Below are positions 51,764-60,963 of a stretch of 64,000 nucleotides of DNA, piece by piece. Source of the stretch: Galbitalea sp036271875 (GTDB taxonomy: Bacteria > Actinomycetota > Actinomycetes > Actinomycetales > Microbacteriaceae); NCBI GenBank assembly GCA_036271875.1, contig DATAZU010000004.1, positions 1-64,000 on the forward strand. Direction: 5' to 3'. Position 1 is the stretch's first letter; each line of letters begins with the position of its first letter. The translations under genes and the position numbers were made by a program. A model generated the notes under the pieces. That model did no database searches. It had not been told where the DNA came from and saw only the letters and a list, made by a program, of their open reading frames with translations.

Positions 51764-52416
51764 GAAAACCAACTGCCGAATTCTCGGACAAAGACCTGCG
51801 CAGCGCACAGGCCACCGCGAGCGCGCTCCTCGAGCACCTCATGAACGAGCTCGCAACCGGGAAGGGCATCCATCTCGAGTCGATTCTTTCTGCGCTCGGC
51901 GCACTTGCCGGTCGAGCCTGCCAGGTTGCGGCGCTTGAGGGCTTCGCGAGACAAGAACTTGGATATGCCGGGCTCTCACTTGCTACCGTCACCGGTACGG
52001 ATGGCTCGGAGTACTACTTCGGCGACGCGATCAACCGACCGCTGACCGAGCGCCCGTACTCGGTCTGGGACCTGGTCGCCGCCGAAGCCGCGCGACTCGG
52101 GGCAACGCTACCGGACATGGCCGAGCTGTTTCAGCACAACGCCGCGATGGTCGGTCAGCCCAGCTATGGAGTTCCACGCTGGGCGCCAGAGACCTTCGGC
52201 GAGGCACCGCAGACGTATCTGCCGTTGTGGGATCGATACCTGCCGCTCATCCGCAAGTCCGCCCCGAAGACCCAACTGTGGCCGGTCGTGTGCGGCATCG
52301 CCGTGCAGCAGCTCTTCCAGAAGCTCGTTGGCCAGTTCGACCTGGGCGTGCAGACGCGGGTCGTAATGGACTGCGCCATCGCGATGGCGAAGCTGAAAGC
52401 GCAACCCGGCGCTTAG
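51760..52416 (+). CDS. Conserved actinobacterial protein of unknown function
   Basis: A 218-residue soluble protein I cannot assign to a function. It is mostly helical with no membrane segment or signal peptide. The run LESILSALGALAGRACQVAAL, the central YYFGDAINRPLTE, and PYSVWDLVAAEAARLGA look conserved in type, and the ATGA overlap with the YciI gene suggests linked expression. The frame extends upstream to 51727, but ATG 51760 is the coupled start. Confidence 0.7.
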   Translation: MRKPTAEFSDKDLRSAQATASALLEHLMNELATGKGIHLESILSALGALAGRACQVAALEGFARQELGYAGLSLATVTGTDGSEYYFGDAINRPLTERPYSVWDLVAAEAARLGATLPDMAELFQHNAAMVGQPSYGVPRWAPETFGEAPQTYLPLWDRYLPLIRKSAPKTQLWPVVCGIAVQQLFQKLVGQFDLGVQTRVVMDCAIAMAKLKAQPGA

Positions 52417-52439
52417 GTTTATTACCCGCGGCAGGCGGG

Positions 52440-53861
52440 TCAGGCCAGCTCGAACGTGACCTGGCCCGTGGGGACGTCTGCCTGCACGAGTTTCGCGCGA
52501 ATCACGCTGCCGTCGACGAGCGCGCCATTGCAGTGCCCGGTCACCGCTGGCTCGGTCAGTTGGATGCTCCCGCCCGTCTTGCTGAGCGAAATCACCGTCG
52601 CGTCGAAGGTCTCGCCGACGTGGCTCGACAGCAGCGCAGCTTCGACCGTGTCGAGGGCGCGGTGCTCGAAGAGGCTGGTTACCTCAGACGAGTGCTCCAT
52701 GAGGCCGGGCAGGGTTGGCAGTGCTTCGCGCGCCCAGGCCGGAATCTCACGGCCGTTCGCGATTGCCTCGCACACGACCAGCACGAATCGGTCGATGAGG
52801 CGACGCAGGGGAGCGGTTGCGTGCGTGTACGAGGCTCCGACGGCGGCCTGCACGAGCCCCGTAGGTACGCTGCCATCGAAGGCGGTGTACCCCGCGCCGC
52901 GGAACAGCGAGCCGGCCGCGTGCATAATCGCGAGTTGCCTGGGGTCCGTCGTGTCTAGTGCGCGCAGGTACGCGCCGTAGGCCTGATCCGCGGGCCACGG
53001 CCGACCGAGGGCAACGGTCTGGCGCCGGAACTTATCGCTCGCCCACTGCTGGGGTGCAGGCATCGTCCGAAGAATCCCGACCTTCGCTCCGATCATGAGC
53101 TCGGCCGCCGCCATGCCGGTGAGCAGCGAGAGCTGGGCGTTCCAGTCCTCGGAAGGCTGTGGCTGGCGCCGGACCAGTCGATATCCGCCGCTCACCTCAT
53201 CCACCTCCGTTTCCGGCAGGGTCAGGTTCGCGGCGCCACGCGCGAGCTCGAGTTGGATCCGCTTCAGGCCGATCTCCTTGAGCAGCGCGAGGTTGGTATC
53301 GGCTGTACCGCCGTCGATGGCGGCCTGGACTCCAACGTAGTCGAGCTTCGCGACGCTCTTGATTCGTGCGCGCTGCAGCTTCGTCGAGACGACGTTGGCC
53401 GCGGCATCCAGCCCAAAGTCCCAGACAAACGCCCCGCGAACCTGGCCCGGGAGCAGGGAGGTTGCACCGTTGCTGAGCACGAGTGGATGGAGCGGGATGG
53501 GTCCATCCGGCGGGTAAATCGTCTGGCCGCGTCTGCGCGTCTCGGCGTCGAGGGCGCCGCCGGGCGTCACGAAGGACGGAACATCCGCAATCGCGTAGCG
53601 AACGCGATACCCGTCGCCTTCGCGTTCGAGATAGAGAGCCTGGTCGAGGTCGAGGGATCCGACCGGATCGATCGTGACGAACGGGACGTCCGTGTTGTCG
53701 ATGTCGGAAAGCACCGGATGCGCGGCCGCTGCATCCGCTTCCGCCTGCGCGTCTGCCGGGTAGTCGCGGGAGATCTTCAGTCCGGCGGGAATGGCGGCCA
53801 GCGCCTCGGCGAGCGGACCAGTGGCCGGAGCCACCATGAGGCGAATCAGCGTGGACGGCAC
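52440..53861 (-). CDS. RNB-domain exoribonuclease (RNase II/R family)
   Basis: A 473-residue 3'-5' exoribonuclease. The RNB catalytic core has DPVGSLDLDQALYLE (metal-binding Asp residues) and continues with YAIADVPSFV, YPPDGPIPLHPLVLSNGATSL and THATAPLRRLIDRFV. It lacks the N-terminal cold-shock domains and the S1 tail of RNase R, a short form frequent in actinobacteria. GTG 53861 is chosen because the longer frame to 54125 overlaps the doxX gene and reads as low-quality Arg/His-rich sequence. It follows doxX by 29 bp. Confidence 0.88.
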   Translation of the reverse strand: MPSTLIRLMVAPATGPLAEALAAIPAGLKISRDYPADAQAEADAAAAHPVLSDIDNTDVPFVTIDPVGSLDLDQALYLEREGDGYRVRYAIADVPSFVTPGGALDAETRRRGQTIYPPDGPIPLHPLVLSNGATSLLPGQVRGAFVWDFGLDAAANVVSTKLQRARIKSVAKLDYVGVQAAIDGGTADTNLALLKEIGLKRIQLELARGAANLTLPETEVDEVSGGYRLVRRQPQPSEDWNAQLSLLTGMAAAELMIGAKVGILRTMPAPQQWASDKFRRQTVALGRPWPADQAYGAYLRALDTTDPRQLAIMHAAGSLFRGAGYTAFDGSVPTGLVQAAVGASYTHATAPLRRLIDRFVLVVCEAIANGREIPAWAREALPTLPGLMEHSSEVTSLFEHRALDTVEAALLSSHVGETFDATVISLSKTGGSIQLTEPAVTGHCNGALVDGSVIRAKLVQADVPTGQVTFELA

Positions 53862-53890
53862 GGGGGCAAGCCTAGCCGCGCTCGAGCGGC

Positions 53891-54253
53891 CTACTTCAGG
53901 GCGAGCGTTTCCAGCACGATGGTGACTACTGTCAGCACGAGAAGCACGATGTCCGCGATTCCCTCGCGCAGGATCGCCTGGTCTCTGGCGCGGAGCCGGA
54001 AGATGAGCGCTCCGATCATGAGCAGCGCGACGCCGATCGAAGCGGCGAGTCCGAATGGCACAAACCAGATTCCCCAGATGAGCCCGACAACCGCTGCGAT
54101 CTCGAGGACTCCGATAATGCGCCAAAATACGGGATGCACCGACAGCTTCTCCCGGTTCGCGTGGGCATACGGCAGGCCGAGAACTTTGCCACCGCCGGTC
54201 ACGAGAAGCAGGAGAGCAAGAACGACGGACAGGATGATGCGGGCGAGCTCCAT
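53891..54253 (-). CDS. DoxX-family membrane protein
   Basis: A 120-residue protein with four predicted membrane segments (about 5-22, 44-66, 70-86, 98-117) and a family-type N-terminus (ARIILSVVLALLLLVTGGGKVLG). DoxX-like proteins are associated with redox or quinone-linked functions, but this one has no adjacent partner that would tell more. It lies between the mutY and RNB genes on the same strand. Confidence 0.85.
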   Translation of the reverse strand: MELARIILSVVLALLLLVTGGGKVLGLPYAHANREKLSVHPVFWRIIGVLEIAAVVGLIWGIWFVPFGLAASIGVALLMIGALIFRLRARDQAILREGIADIVLLVLTVVTIVLETLALK

Positions 54254-54271
54254 GATTCGAGACTCTACCGC

Positions 54272-55138
54272 CTAGGGCAGCGCGTAGCCGGTCTCGGGCG
54301 TGCCAACGACCAGCCCATCGAGCAGGAGTCCGTCGAGCGCACGACCGCGTTGCGCGGCATCCGGCCAGAGCGCATCAAGCTGGTTCGACGGCAGCGCGCC
54401 GCGCGCCTCGCGGAGAGCAGCGAGCAGGACGCCGCGCACCTGACGATCGGAGCCCTCGTATCTCTTCTGCGTCGCGCGCTTCGCGCCCGTGTATGACGGA
54501 TACCCATCCGATCGCCACGCGCACTGGTCAGCGATCGGGCACTCGTCGCAGCGAGGCGACCGCGCGGTGCAGACAACCGCTCCGAGTTCCATGACGGCAG
54601 CGTTGAAGGTTCTGGCCGCGGTTGGGTTGGCGGGGAGTTGGGCATTCATCGCCTCCAGATCCCTGCGGGTGGATGCCGGAGCCGCCTCGGCGTTACCGTC
54701 TATCGCTCGGGCGAGAACCCGCCGAACGTTGGTGTCGACGACCGGGCAGCGAACGCCGTAGGCAAAAGCGGCAACGGCCCGAGCCGTGTACGCACCCACT
54801 CCCGGCAGCGCGAGCAACTCGTCGACGTCCGCGGGCACGATCCCGCCGTGATTCCTCGTGATGGCGACCGCTGCAGCGTGCAGATTGAGTGCTCGGCGCG
54901 GATAACCCAGTCGCTCCCAGGCGCGGACCGCGTCGCCTGCGGGCGCCGCGGCGAGCGAGGCCGGGGTAGGCCAGCGTTCGAGCCACTGCGTGAGCCTCGG
55001 AATCACTCGCGCGACCGGGGTCTGCTGCAGCATGATCTCGCTCACCAGGATTCCCCAGGCCGGATACCCATCGGCGCGCCACGGGAGATCGCGCTTGTTG
55101 CGGTCAAACCAGTCGTTCACCGCCGGAGCAATCGCCAC
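54272..55138 (-). CDS. mutY: A/G-specific adenine DNA glycosylase
   Basis: A 288-residue base-excision repair enzyme that removes adenine opposite 8-oxoguanine. Catalytic residues are Glu34 (SEIMLQQT) and Asp135 (PVVDTNVRR), the helix-hairpin-helix is LLALPGVGAYTA (108-119), and the [4Fe-4S] ligands are C190, C197, C200 and C206. It stops near the end of the catalytic part and does not carry the C-terminal NUDIX-like domain found in E. coli, as in many actinobacteria. Confidence 0.93.
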   Translation of the reverse strand: MAIAPAVNDWFDRNKRDLPWRADGYPAWGILVSEIMLQQTPVARVIPRLTQWLERWPTPASLAAAPAGDAVRAWERLGYPRRALNLHAAAVAITRNHGGIVPADVDELLALPGVGAYTARAVAAFAYGVRCPVVDTNVRRVLARAIDGNAEAAPASTRRDLEAMNAQLPANPTAARTFNAAVMELGAVVCTARSPRCDECPIADQCAWRSDGYPSYTGAKRATQKRYEGSDRQVRGVLLAALREARGALPSNQLDALWPDAAQRGRALDGLLLDGLVVGTPETGYALP

Positions 55139-55175
55139 GGTGCAAATCTAGAGCGTGCAAATCTAAACTGAAGCC

Positions 55176-55904
55176 ATGGTCCCGAAGGCAACGGCAAGTA
55201 CGGAAAGTTCCAGGAGCACTGCGGCTCACGTCGAGCCGAACGATCGGCCGCACTTCCGGCCGTCGAAGAAGGACGTGATTGCGGCGCTCGCCGACGAGAT
55301 CCTGCACAACTACGGTAAGGGTCGTGTGATCGTCGCCGTGGACGGCGTGGATGGCGCGGGTAAGACTGAATTCGCAAACGCGCTCGCGGCGCAGCTGGCG
55401 ATCGGGCACCGTGCGGTATTTCGCGCATCCATCGACGACTTCCACATGCCGCGCGTGCGCCGCTACGCGAAAGGCAAGTCCTCGCCCGAGGGGTTCTATC
55501 TCGACTCCTACGACTACCCGACGTTCAAGCGGATGCTCACCGAACCGTTCAGAACGGGCTGGATCGGTTCGTTCAACCTTCGCGCATTCGACCTGAAACG
55601 CGACGTGCCGTTCGAGCCCGTATGGTCATCCGGTCCGCAGGATGCGATCCTCATCATCGACGGCATCTTCCTGAACCGGCCAGAACTGCGCGGAATCTGG
55701 AACTACTCGATCTGGCTCGACGTCGATTCCGACGTTGCAGCGGCGAGGATGCTCGAGCGCGACGGCCGCTCGCCGAATCCCGAGCGATACACCGACGGCC
55801 AGAAGCTCTATCTGAAAGAGGCCAACCCGCGCGAGGCGGCGACGGCCATCGTCGACAACAGCGACTTCGACCATCCGCGTCGCATCTTCGCCGACTCCTG
55901 CTAA
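55176..55904 (+). CDS. Uridine kinase-like P-loop protein
   Basis: A 242-residue P-loop NTPase. Walker A is GVDGAGKT at residues 57-64, followed by FRASIDDFHMPRVRRYAKG, the substrate-binding segment of uridine kinase-like proteins, and ILIIDGIFLNRPELRG (Walker B and lid). It should phosphorylate a nucleoside or related small molecule. It lies head to head with mutY (start 37 bp away). Its stop codon TAA sits at the edge of the long palindrome that follows. Confidence 0.85.
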   Translation: MVPKATASTESSRSTAAHVEPNDRPHFRPSKKDVIAALADEILHNYGKGRVIVAVDGVDGAGKTEFANALAAQLAIGHRAVFRASIDDFHMPRVRRYAKGKSSPEGFYLDSYDYPTFKRMLTEPFRTGWIGSFNLRAFDLKRDVPFEPVWSSGPQDAILIIDGIFLNRPELRGIWNYSIWLDVDSDVAAARMLERDGRSPNPERYTDGQKLYLKEANPREAATAIVDNSDFDHPRRIFADSC

Positions 55905-55978
55905 AACTCCGTGAGAGGTCCCAATCGACCCATTCCGGATGAGTTTTAAGGGTCGTTTGGGCCCTCTCACGGAGTTTT
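55903..55978. terminator. 76-bp palindrome holding both convergent stop codons
   Basis: AAAACTCCGTGAGAGG (55903-55918) and CCTCTCACGGAGTTTT (55963-55978) are perfect 16-bp arms; an inner pair CCCAATCGACCC/GGGTCGTTTGGG differs by one base. The plus-strand gene's stop begins the left arm, and the minus-strand gene's stop (TCA at 55967-55969) lies inside the right arm. T-runs at each end suit a bidirectional intrinsic terminator. Confidence 0.75.
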
Positions 55979-56956
55979 GAGGCGGGCGACGACCTCGCCA
56001 GGGCTCAGGAACGTTCCCGTGTTCTCGACCTCGTGCACCAGTTCGACGAGAGTCGCATTGACCGGAGCCTGCGCACCGATCGCAGCAGCGGCATCCACCA
56101 CTGCGCCATTGAGGTAATCGATCTCGGTTCGTGCCCCGCGCCGGATGCTCTGCAGCGTCGAGCCCGGATTCGGTGTCGCACCCATCCGGCGCGCCATCAG
56201 CTTCGGCAGCGACTCTGCTAGTGCCAGCGGCGCGGCGGCGAATAGTCGAAGTCGCGCATTGCTGAGGCCCTGCAGGCTCTCGAAGCGGATGCCTGACTTG
56301 CGACCGATGGTCACGTTCTCGCGCATGCTCACGGTCAGGATGCGTCGAAGACCCGCGTCTGCGACAACCTCCTGCACGCTCAGCCCAGTGATGGCGGGGA
56401 GCGCGTTGACCTGGTTGACGACGAGCTTGGTCCACTGGGCGCCGACGAAGTTGCCGATCAGCCGGGTCGGCATGAAGGGGTCGAGGATGCTCACCACGTA
56501 GCGCGCGGGCAACTCGCCTCCGCCTCCGATGAACGTCGGGCCGGGCGTGGTGATGGCGATGTGCCCCGGTCCAACGAGCGATGTCGCGTACACGGCGAGC
56601 CCGCCGAGGATGTCAGAACGGGGCAGTAGTGGCCTGGTCGCGCTGATCGACTTGAGGCCGTTCTGCACCACGACAACCGGTACGCCGTTCAGTAGTCGCG
56701 CGCTGCCAAGGATGGCGGCCCGAGCATCGAGCGCCTTGGTCGCGATGATCGCGAGCTCCGGAGCCCTGGTCAGAGCCTCACTGGCCTCGACCTCCGCTGT
56801 CAGGTCGCCCCACCCGCCGCTGAGGTGGATGCCGCCGGCACGGATCGCGGCGAGGTTGTCTCCACGCGCGGTTACCTCGACATCGTGACCCGCTGCGGCC
56901 GCAAGCGCAGCCATGGCGCCACCGATAGCACCCGCTCCGATGACGCCAATTCGCAT
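55967..56956 (-). CDS. 2-dehydropantoate 2-reductase family protein
   Basis: A 329-residue PanE/ApbA-fold enzyme. The dinucleotide motif GVIGAGAIGGAMAAL (4-18) is canonical, unlike the variant in the other family member at 22202. The substrate-side residues include VQNGLKS and KLVVNQVNALPAITG, with the conserved Lys. It would use NADPH to reduce a 2-oxo acid, possibly ketopantoate for CoA synthesis. No other pantothenate gene is near. The last four residues (LKTP) are encoded by the palindrome arm. Confidence 0.85.
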   Translation of the reverse strand: MRIGVIGAGAIGGAMAALAAAAGHDVEVTARGDNLAAIRAGGIHLSGGWGDLTAEVEASEALTRAPELAIIATKALDARAAILGSARLLNGVPVVVVQNGLKSISATRPLLPRSDILGGLAVYATSLVGPGHIAITTPGPTFIGGGGELPARYVVSILDPFMPTRLIGNFVGAQWTKLVVNQVNALPAITGLSVQEVVADAGLRRILTVSMRENVTIGRKSGIRFESLQGLSNARLRLFAAAPLALAESLPKLMARRMGATPNPGSTLQSIRRGARTEIDYLNGAVVDAAAAIGAQAPVNATLVELVHEVENTGTFLSPGEVVARLKTP

Positions 56957-56977
56957 GCTCGCGATTTTAGCGGCCCG

Positions 56978-58417
56978 CTATGCGGTGATCTTGGTCTTGC
57001 GAACGAGAATGCCGGACGGCAGTGCGAGCGACGCCAAGGTCGTGGCTGCGATGACGGATGCACCGACGAGCACGGCGGGGATGGCAGCGTGCACGTAGCC
57101 GGTCGGGGTGAGCTGCCCGTTGTCGCCCGTGAAGACGGCGGTGAGCACCGCGATCCCGAGGGCGATTCCGATCTCGCGGATGGTCGAGTTCACGCCGCTG
57201 GCCTTGGCCCTATTCTCTTCGCTCATGGTTGCGAGCACGGCTGTTGAGGATGGCGAGAACACGAGGCCCATTCCGATCCCGGCGAGGATGAACGGGTAGA
57301 GCATCGTCGTGTACGGCGTGGTCGCTGACATGGTGCCGGCGAGCCAGAACAACGCGATCGACTGGCAGGCGAGCCCCACGGCAATCAGCACTCGGGTGCC
57401 GACCCGCGGAGCGATGATTCCGGCGATCGGTGCGACGATCATGGGCGCCATCGTCCACGGCGTGGTCTCGTAGGCCGCCTGCAGTGGCGTCGCGCCCTGC
57501 ACGACCTGCAGGAACTGGATGAGGATGAAGACGGCCCCGAACATCCCGAAGCTAAACCCGAAACCGACGACGTTCGCGATGGAGAAGCTTCGATCGCGGA
57601 ACAGCCCAAGCGGGATGAGCGGCGCCGAGGTACGGGTCTCCCAGATCAGGAATGCGACCAACAGAACACCGCCGCCAATCAGGCCGGTGAGAACCTGGCC
57701 GCTGTGCCATCCGGCGTCGTTACCGCGGACGATACCGAAGACAATGCCGAGCACGCCGAGGCCGACGAGAACCAGGCCGAGAATGTCCGCGCGAAGTCGC
57801 GCGCCGAAGCTGTTCGGCAGAGCGATCAGCACCAGCGGGACGGCAATGATGCCGACCGGGACGTTGATCCAGAAGATGGCTTGCCAGTTCCAGCCCTGAA
57901 CGACCGCGCCACCGATGAGCGGGCCGAGCGCGACGCCCAGGCCGGCGACGCCGCCCCAAATACCGATCGCCAGCGGGCGAAGGCGCGGCGCGACCGATCC
58001 GGCGAGCAGCGTGAGCGAGAGTGGAAGTAGCGCGGCGCCGCCGATGCCTTCGAAGGCGCGAGCAACGATCAGCTCGGTGGGGGTGCTGCTGAAACCGGCA
58101 CCAACGGATGCCAGCGTGAAGACGGAGATACCGATCACGAACAGGGTCCGCCGGCCGAATCGATCGCCAAGCGCGACGGCCATCAGGATGAAGGCCGCAA
58201 ATGAGAGCGTGTATGCGTTCACGAACCACTGCAGTTGCTCCACGCTCGCACCAAGGTCCTGGTGGATGATCGGAAGGGCGTTGGTCATCACGAGGTTGTC
58301 GAGGCTGGCCATGAACATCGGGATACTCGCGGCCACAATGGCGAGCCACACCGGGATGCGGCGCCTGCCGCCGGTGGCGACTGCGACATCGTCCTGAACT
58401 GTGTCTGTTGCGGTCAT
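56978..58417 (-). CDS. MFS drug exporter, DHA2 (14-segment) type
   Basis: A 479-residue major facilitator with 14 predicted membrane segments. The motif-A region between helices 2 and 3 reads ALGDRFGRRTLFVIG, and motif C is ALGPLIGGAVVQGWNWQAIFWINVPVG. Proton-driven export of a toxic compound is likely. The divergent TetR gene, 94 bp away with a palindrome between, is its probable repressor. Confidence 0.92.
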   Translation of the reverse strand: MTATDTVQDDVAVATGGRRRIPVWLAIVAASIPMFMASLDNLVMTNALPIIHQDLGASVEQLQWFVNAYTLSFAAFILMAVALGDRFGRRTLFVIGISVFTLASVGAGFSSTPTELIVARAFEGIGGAALLPLSLTLLAGSVAPRLRPLAIGIWGGVAGLGVALGPLIGGAVVQGWNWQAIFWINVPVGIIAVPLVLIALPNSFGARLRADILGLVLVGLGVLGIVFGIVRGNDAGWHSGQVLTGLIGGGVLLVAFLIWETRTSAPLIPLGLFRDRSFSIANVVGFGFSFGMFGAVFILIQFLQVVQGATPLQAAYETTPWTMAPMIVAPIAGIIAPRVGTRVLIAVGLACQSIALFWLAGTMSATTPYTTMLYPFILAGIGMGLVFSPSSTAVLATMSEENRAKASGVNSTIREIGIALGIAVLTAVFTGDNGQLTPTGYVHAAIPAVLVGASVIAATTLASLALPSGILVRKTKITA

Positions 58418-58473
58418 TTCGCGCTCCTGGGAGGGAATGGGAGAGTGGCTCGAGGCGAGCCCATGTAATTGAA

Positions 58474-58502
58474 TGATTACTTATCTGGCACATTAGTAAT
58501 CA
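58474..58502. promoter_or_regulatory. Candidate TetR operator of the MFS exporter
   Basis: TGATTAC (58474-58480) and GTAATCA (58496-58502) form an inverted repeat with a 15-bp spacer in an AT-rich part of the divergent promoter region. It lies directly before the tetR start. Confidence 0.55.
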
Positions 58503-58511
58503 ACTGATAAC

Positions 58512-59132
58512 ATGTCAAGCATGAACACCCGAGCAACGCCGATTCCGAGAATGGCGAGCGATGCGCGCCGCATCCTGATTCTCGATGCAGCGACCGAGGT
58601 CTTCAGCCATCGCGGCTATGCCGGCGCAACGACAGACCAGATCGCTACCGCTGCGGAGGTGAGTCAGCCATACGTCGTTCGAATGTTCGGCACCAAGGAG
58701 AAGCTGTTCGTCGAGGTGCTTCGCCGCGATCTCGACCGCATGCTCGCCGCATTCCGCGCCCAGCTCGGCGTCGAGTCGGACACGCCCCTGCGCGAGCGTC
58801 TTGGTCTGGCGTACATAGACCTGCTTCAGGATCGGGGACTTCTGCTCTCGCTCATGCACGGTTTTGTGCTCGGCTCCGATCCCGTAATCGGCGACCTCGC
58901 GCGCTCGGGATTCCTCGATGTCTATCGCTTCCTCAAGAACGAGGCGGGATTCTCGGCCGATGACGCAACGACCTTTATGGCGCAGGGCATGCTGCTCAAC
59001 ACGCTGCTTGGCATGCGGATGACCGACAAATACGACACGGATGAGGATGCTCGCGAGCTCCTTGGCTGCGTCCTGCATGCGAAGCTGGATTTCATGCTCC
59101 AGGTCGCGAACCAGTCGCCCGCCGTCGTCTAG
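58512..59132 (+). CDS. TetR-family regulator of the MFS exporter
   Basis: A 206-residue regulator. The helix-turn-helix occupies about residues 18-65 (RRILILDAATEVFSHRGYAGATTDQIATAAEVSQPYVVRMF in pieces), followed by a helical ligand domain. The second recognition part SQPYVVRMFGTKEKLFVEVL is typical. Start ATG 58512, or 58521, with no obvious ribosome binding site. Divergent gene order with the exporter suggests that it represses that gene and responds to the exported compound. Confidence 0.88.
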   Translation: MSSMNTRATPIPRMASDARRILILDAATEVFSHRGYAGATTDQIATAAEVSQPYVVRMFGTKEKLFVEVLRRDLDRMLAAFRAQLGVESDTPLRERLGLAYIDLLQDRGLLLSLMHGFVLGSDPVIGDLARSGFLDVYRFLKNEAGFSADDATTFMAQGMLLNTLLGMRMTDKYDTDEDARELLGCVLHAKLDFMLQVANQSPAVV

Positions 59133-59158
59133 CGGGGACCGTGCGGCAAACTACTGCA

Positions 59159-60085
59159 ATGAGTACTTCGGGGGTCATGCTCGTCGATAAACCGGCGGGC
59201 ATCACCAGTCACGATGTCGTTTCGAGGGTTCGCCGCATCGCCGGTACCCGGAAAGTCGGCCACGCCGGCACGCTCGACCCAATGGCGACAGGACTTCTCA
59301 TCATTGGCATCGACGGCTCGACTCGGCTCCTGACCTATCTGGTTGGCCTGGACAAGCAGTACCTTGCGACCATCCGTCTCGGCTGGGCGACGACCACCGA
59401 TGATGCCGATGGCGAGCCGCTCCGCCCCCCTGCGGATACCAGCGGCGTCACGGCCGACGGCATCCGCGAAGCGATTCGCCCTCTCACCGGCAGGATCTCG
59501 CAGATTCCGAGCGCGGTCAGCGCCATCAAGGTCGACGGCAGGCGCTCATACGACCGTGTCCGCGACGGCGAAGACGTTGTGCTCGCCGCACGCACGGTGA
59601 CGGTATCCGCCTTCGACGTGCTCGATACTCGGCTTGGGTCTCACGGCGTTGAACTGGATGTTCGGGTCGACTGTTCGTCCGGGACATACATCCGTGCCCT
59701 GGCACGCGACCTCGGTGCCACCCTCGGCGTCGGCGGACATCTCATCGCGCTGCGACGCACCCGCGTCGGGCCATTCCGTATCGAGGATGCCACGCCGCTT
59801 CCCGAGCGTGATGAGTCCGGTACGGCCCTGCTGGAGAGCGTGCTCGCTCCGGCATCCGCAGCGAGACGGCTGTTCCCGGACGTAATTCTCACCGGAGGGG
59901 AGCGGATAGAACTGCAGCAGGGCAAGAGGCCAAGGCTGAGCGCTCTCGAGGGTGCGCTGGCCAACAGTCCTGGCCCGATCGCAGCTATCGGAGAGGATGG
60001 CGAGTTGACCGGCCTGATCTCGGCATCCGCGGGCGTCGCGAAGGTTCTCGTCAATTTTCCCACCGACGCGGGCGGCGCGGCATGA
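59159..60085 (+). CDS. truB: tRNA pseudouridine-55 synthase
   Basis: A 308-residue enzyme that makes pseudouridine 55 in tRNA. The catalytic Asp40 lies in VGHAGTLDPMATGLL; the first motif LVDKPAGITSHDVV, plus IPSAVSAIKVDGRRSYDRVR and DCSSGTYIRALARDLG, are all conserved. The ATG at 59159 is preferred because the family starts just before SGVMLVDKP; a GTG at 59141 is an alternative. The next gene overlaps its stop (ATGA). It is usually close to rbfA, but here 7.7 kb lies between. Confidence 0.95.
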   Translation: MSTSGVMLVDKPAGITSHDVVSRVRRIAGTRKVGHAGTLDPMATGLLIIGIDGSTRLLTYLVGLDKQYLATIRLGWATTTDDADGEPLRPPADTSGVTADGIREAIRPLTGRISQIPSAVSAIKVDGRRSYDRVRDGEDVVLAARTVTVSAFDVLDTRLGSHGVELDVRVDCSSGTYIRALARDLGATLGVGGHLIALRRTRVGPFRIEDATPLPERDESGTALLESVLAPASAARRLFPDVILTGGERIELQQGKRPRLSALEGALANSPGPIAAIGEDGELTGLISASAGVAKVLVNFPTDAGGAA

Positions 60086-60447
60086 TCCTCTGGTACGCCG
60101 GTATTGAGGTCGGCATCGCGGCGGCGGCGGGCGTCCTCTGCGTGATCCTGGGCCTCTTCGGTAGAAAGCCCGGCGACCTGACGATGGGTGCCGTGGTATT
60201 CGTCGAGCTGCTGTTGCTCGCGCAACTGGCTATTGCCATCGCCTCTCCCTTCGCGGGCAATTCGCCGGCGGGCAGCATCCTCGAGTTCTACCTGTATCTG
60301 ATCGTCGCCCTGATCATCCCTCTGATCGCCGGATTCTGGGCGCTCATCGAACGAGACCGCTGGAGCCTCGTCGTGCTCGGCATCGCCTGCCTCGCGATCG
60401 CGGTCATGGTCGTGCGCATGAACATCATCTGGACAGTTCAGACCTAA
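60082..60447 (+). CDS. Small membrane protein, four segments
   Basis: A 121-residue protein with four hydrophobic segments (about 4-26, 33-57, 66-86, 92-112) and little else. No family is recognised. The ATG overlaps the truB stop, so the two are coupled. It may be a conserved companion of the truB-ribF pair with the next membrane gene. Confidence 0.75.
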   Translation: MILWYAGIEVGIAAAAGVLCVILGLFGRKPGDLTMGAVVFVELLLLAQLAIAIASPFAGNSPAGSILEFYLYLIVALIIPLIAGFWALIERDRWSLVVLGIACLAIAVMVVRMNIIWTVQT

Positions 60448-60461
60448 TAGGGTTGGACGCG

Positions 60462-60962
60462 ATGTCAACGACTCCGACCGCGCCGGCCGACGCCGGGCCC
60501 ACTCCGGATCACGCGGCGAAACCGCGTCGCCGGTTTGGCGTTGGCGCGGTACTGATCACCGTCTATGCGATCCTCGCCATCGGCGCCACGTCGCGTGCGG
60601 TTGTGCAGATGGCGACGGTCTACCCCGAGGCTCGGATCCCAATCACCCTTTCAGCGGTATCGGCCGTTATCTACATTGTCGCGACGCTCGCACTCATCCT
60701 TCCGGGCCGTGCCTGGTATCGGATTGCGTGGATCACGATCAGCATCGAACTCGTTGGCGTTCTCGTGGTTGGGACCCTCAGCTATGTCGACACCGCGATC
60801 TTTACGTTCGAGGCGCAGAAAGCGGCGGATGGCGCGGTGTGGTCGTACTTCGGTATCGGCTACCTCTACATCCCCGTTGTTCTCCCAATCCTCGGCATGA
60901 TCTGGCTGCGCAGTCGGCGCGGTCAATCCACCCACCGGCTGAGTCCGCCCGCCGAGGTCTGA
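60462..60962 (+). CDS. Membrane protein, four segments
   Basis: A 166-residue protein with a Thr/Pro/Ala-rich cytoplasmic start, then four membrane segments (about 26-48, 62-84, 90-112, 130-152), ending in a short basic tail. Not recognised as a named family. ATG 60462 is chosen; an in-frame TTG lies at 60453. It is 14 bp after the previous small membrane gene, and ribF begins one base after its stop. Confidence 0.75.
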   Translation: MSTTPTAPADAGPTPDHAAKPRRRFGVGAVLITVYAILAIGATSRAVVQMATVYPEARIPITLSAVSAVIYIVATLALILPGRAWYRIAWITISIELVGVLVVGTLSYVDTAIFTFEAQKAADGAVWSYFGIGYLYIPVVLPILGMIWLRSRRGQSTHRLSPPAEV

Positions 60963-60963
60963 G

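Noticed and set aside
53862..54125. Longer start for the RNB exonuclease at 54125
   Set aside because: It would overlap most of the doxX gene and adds Arg/His-rich sequence unlike any RNB protein.
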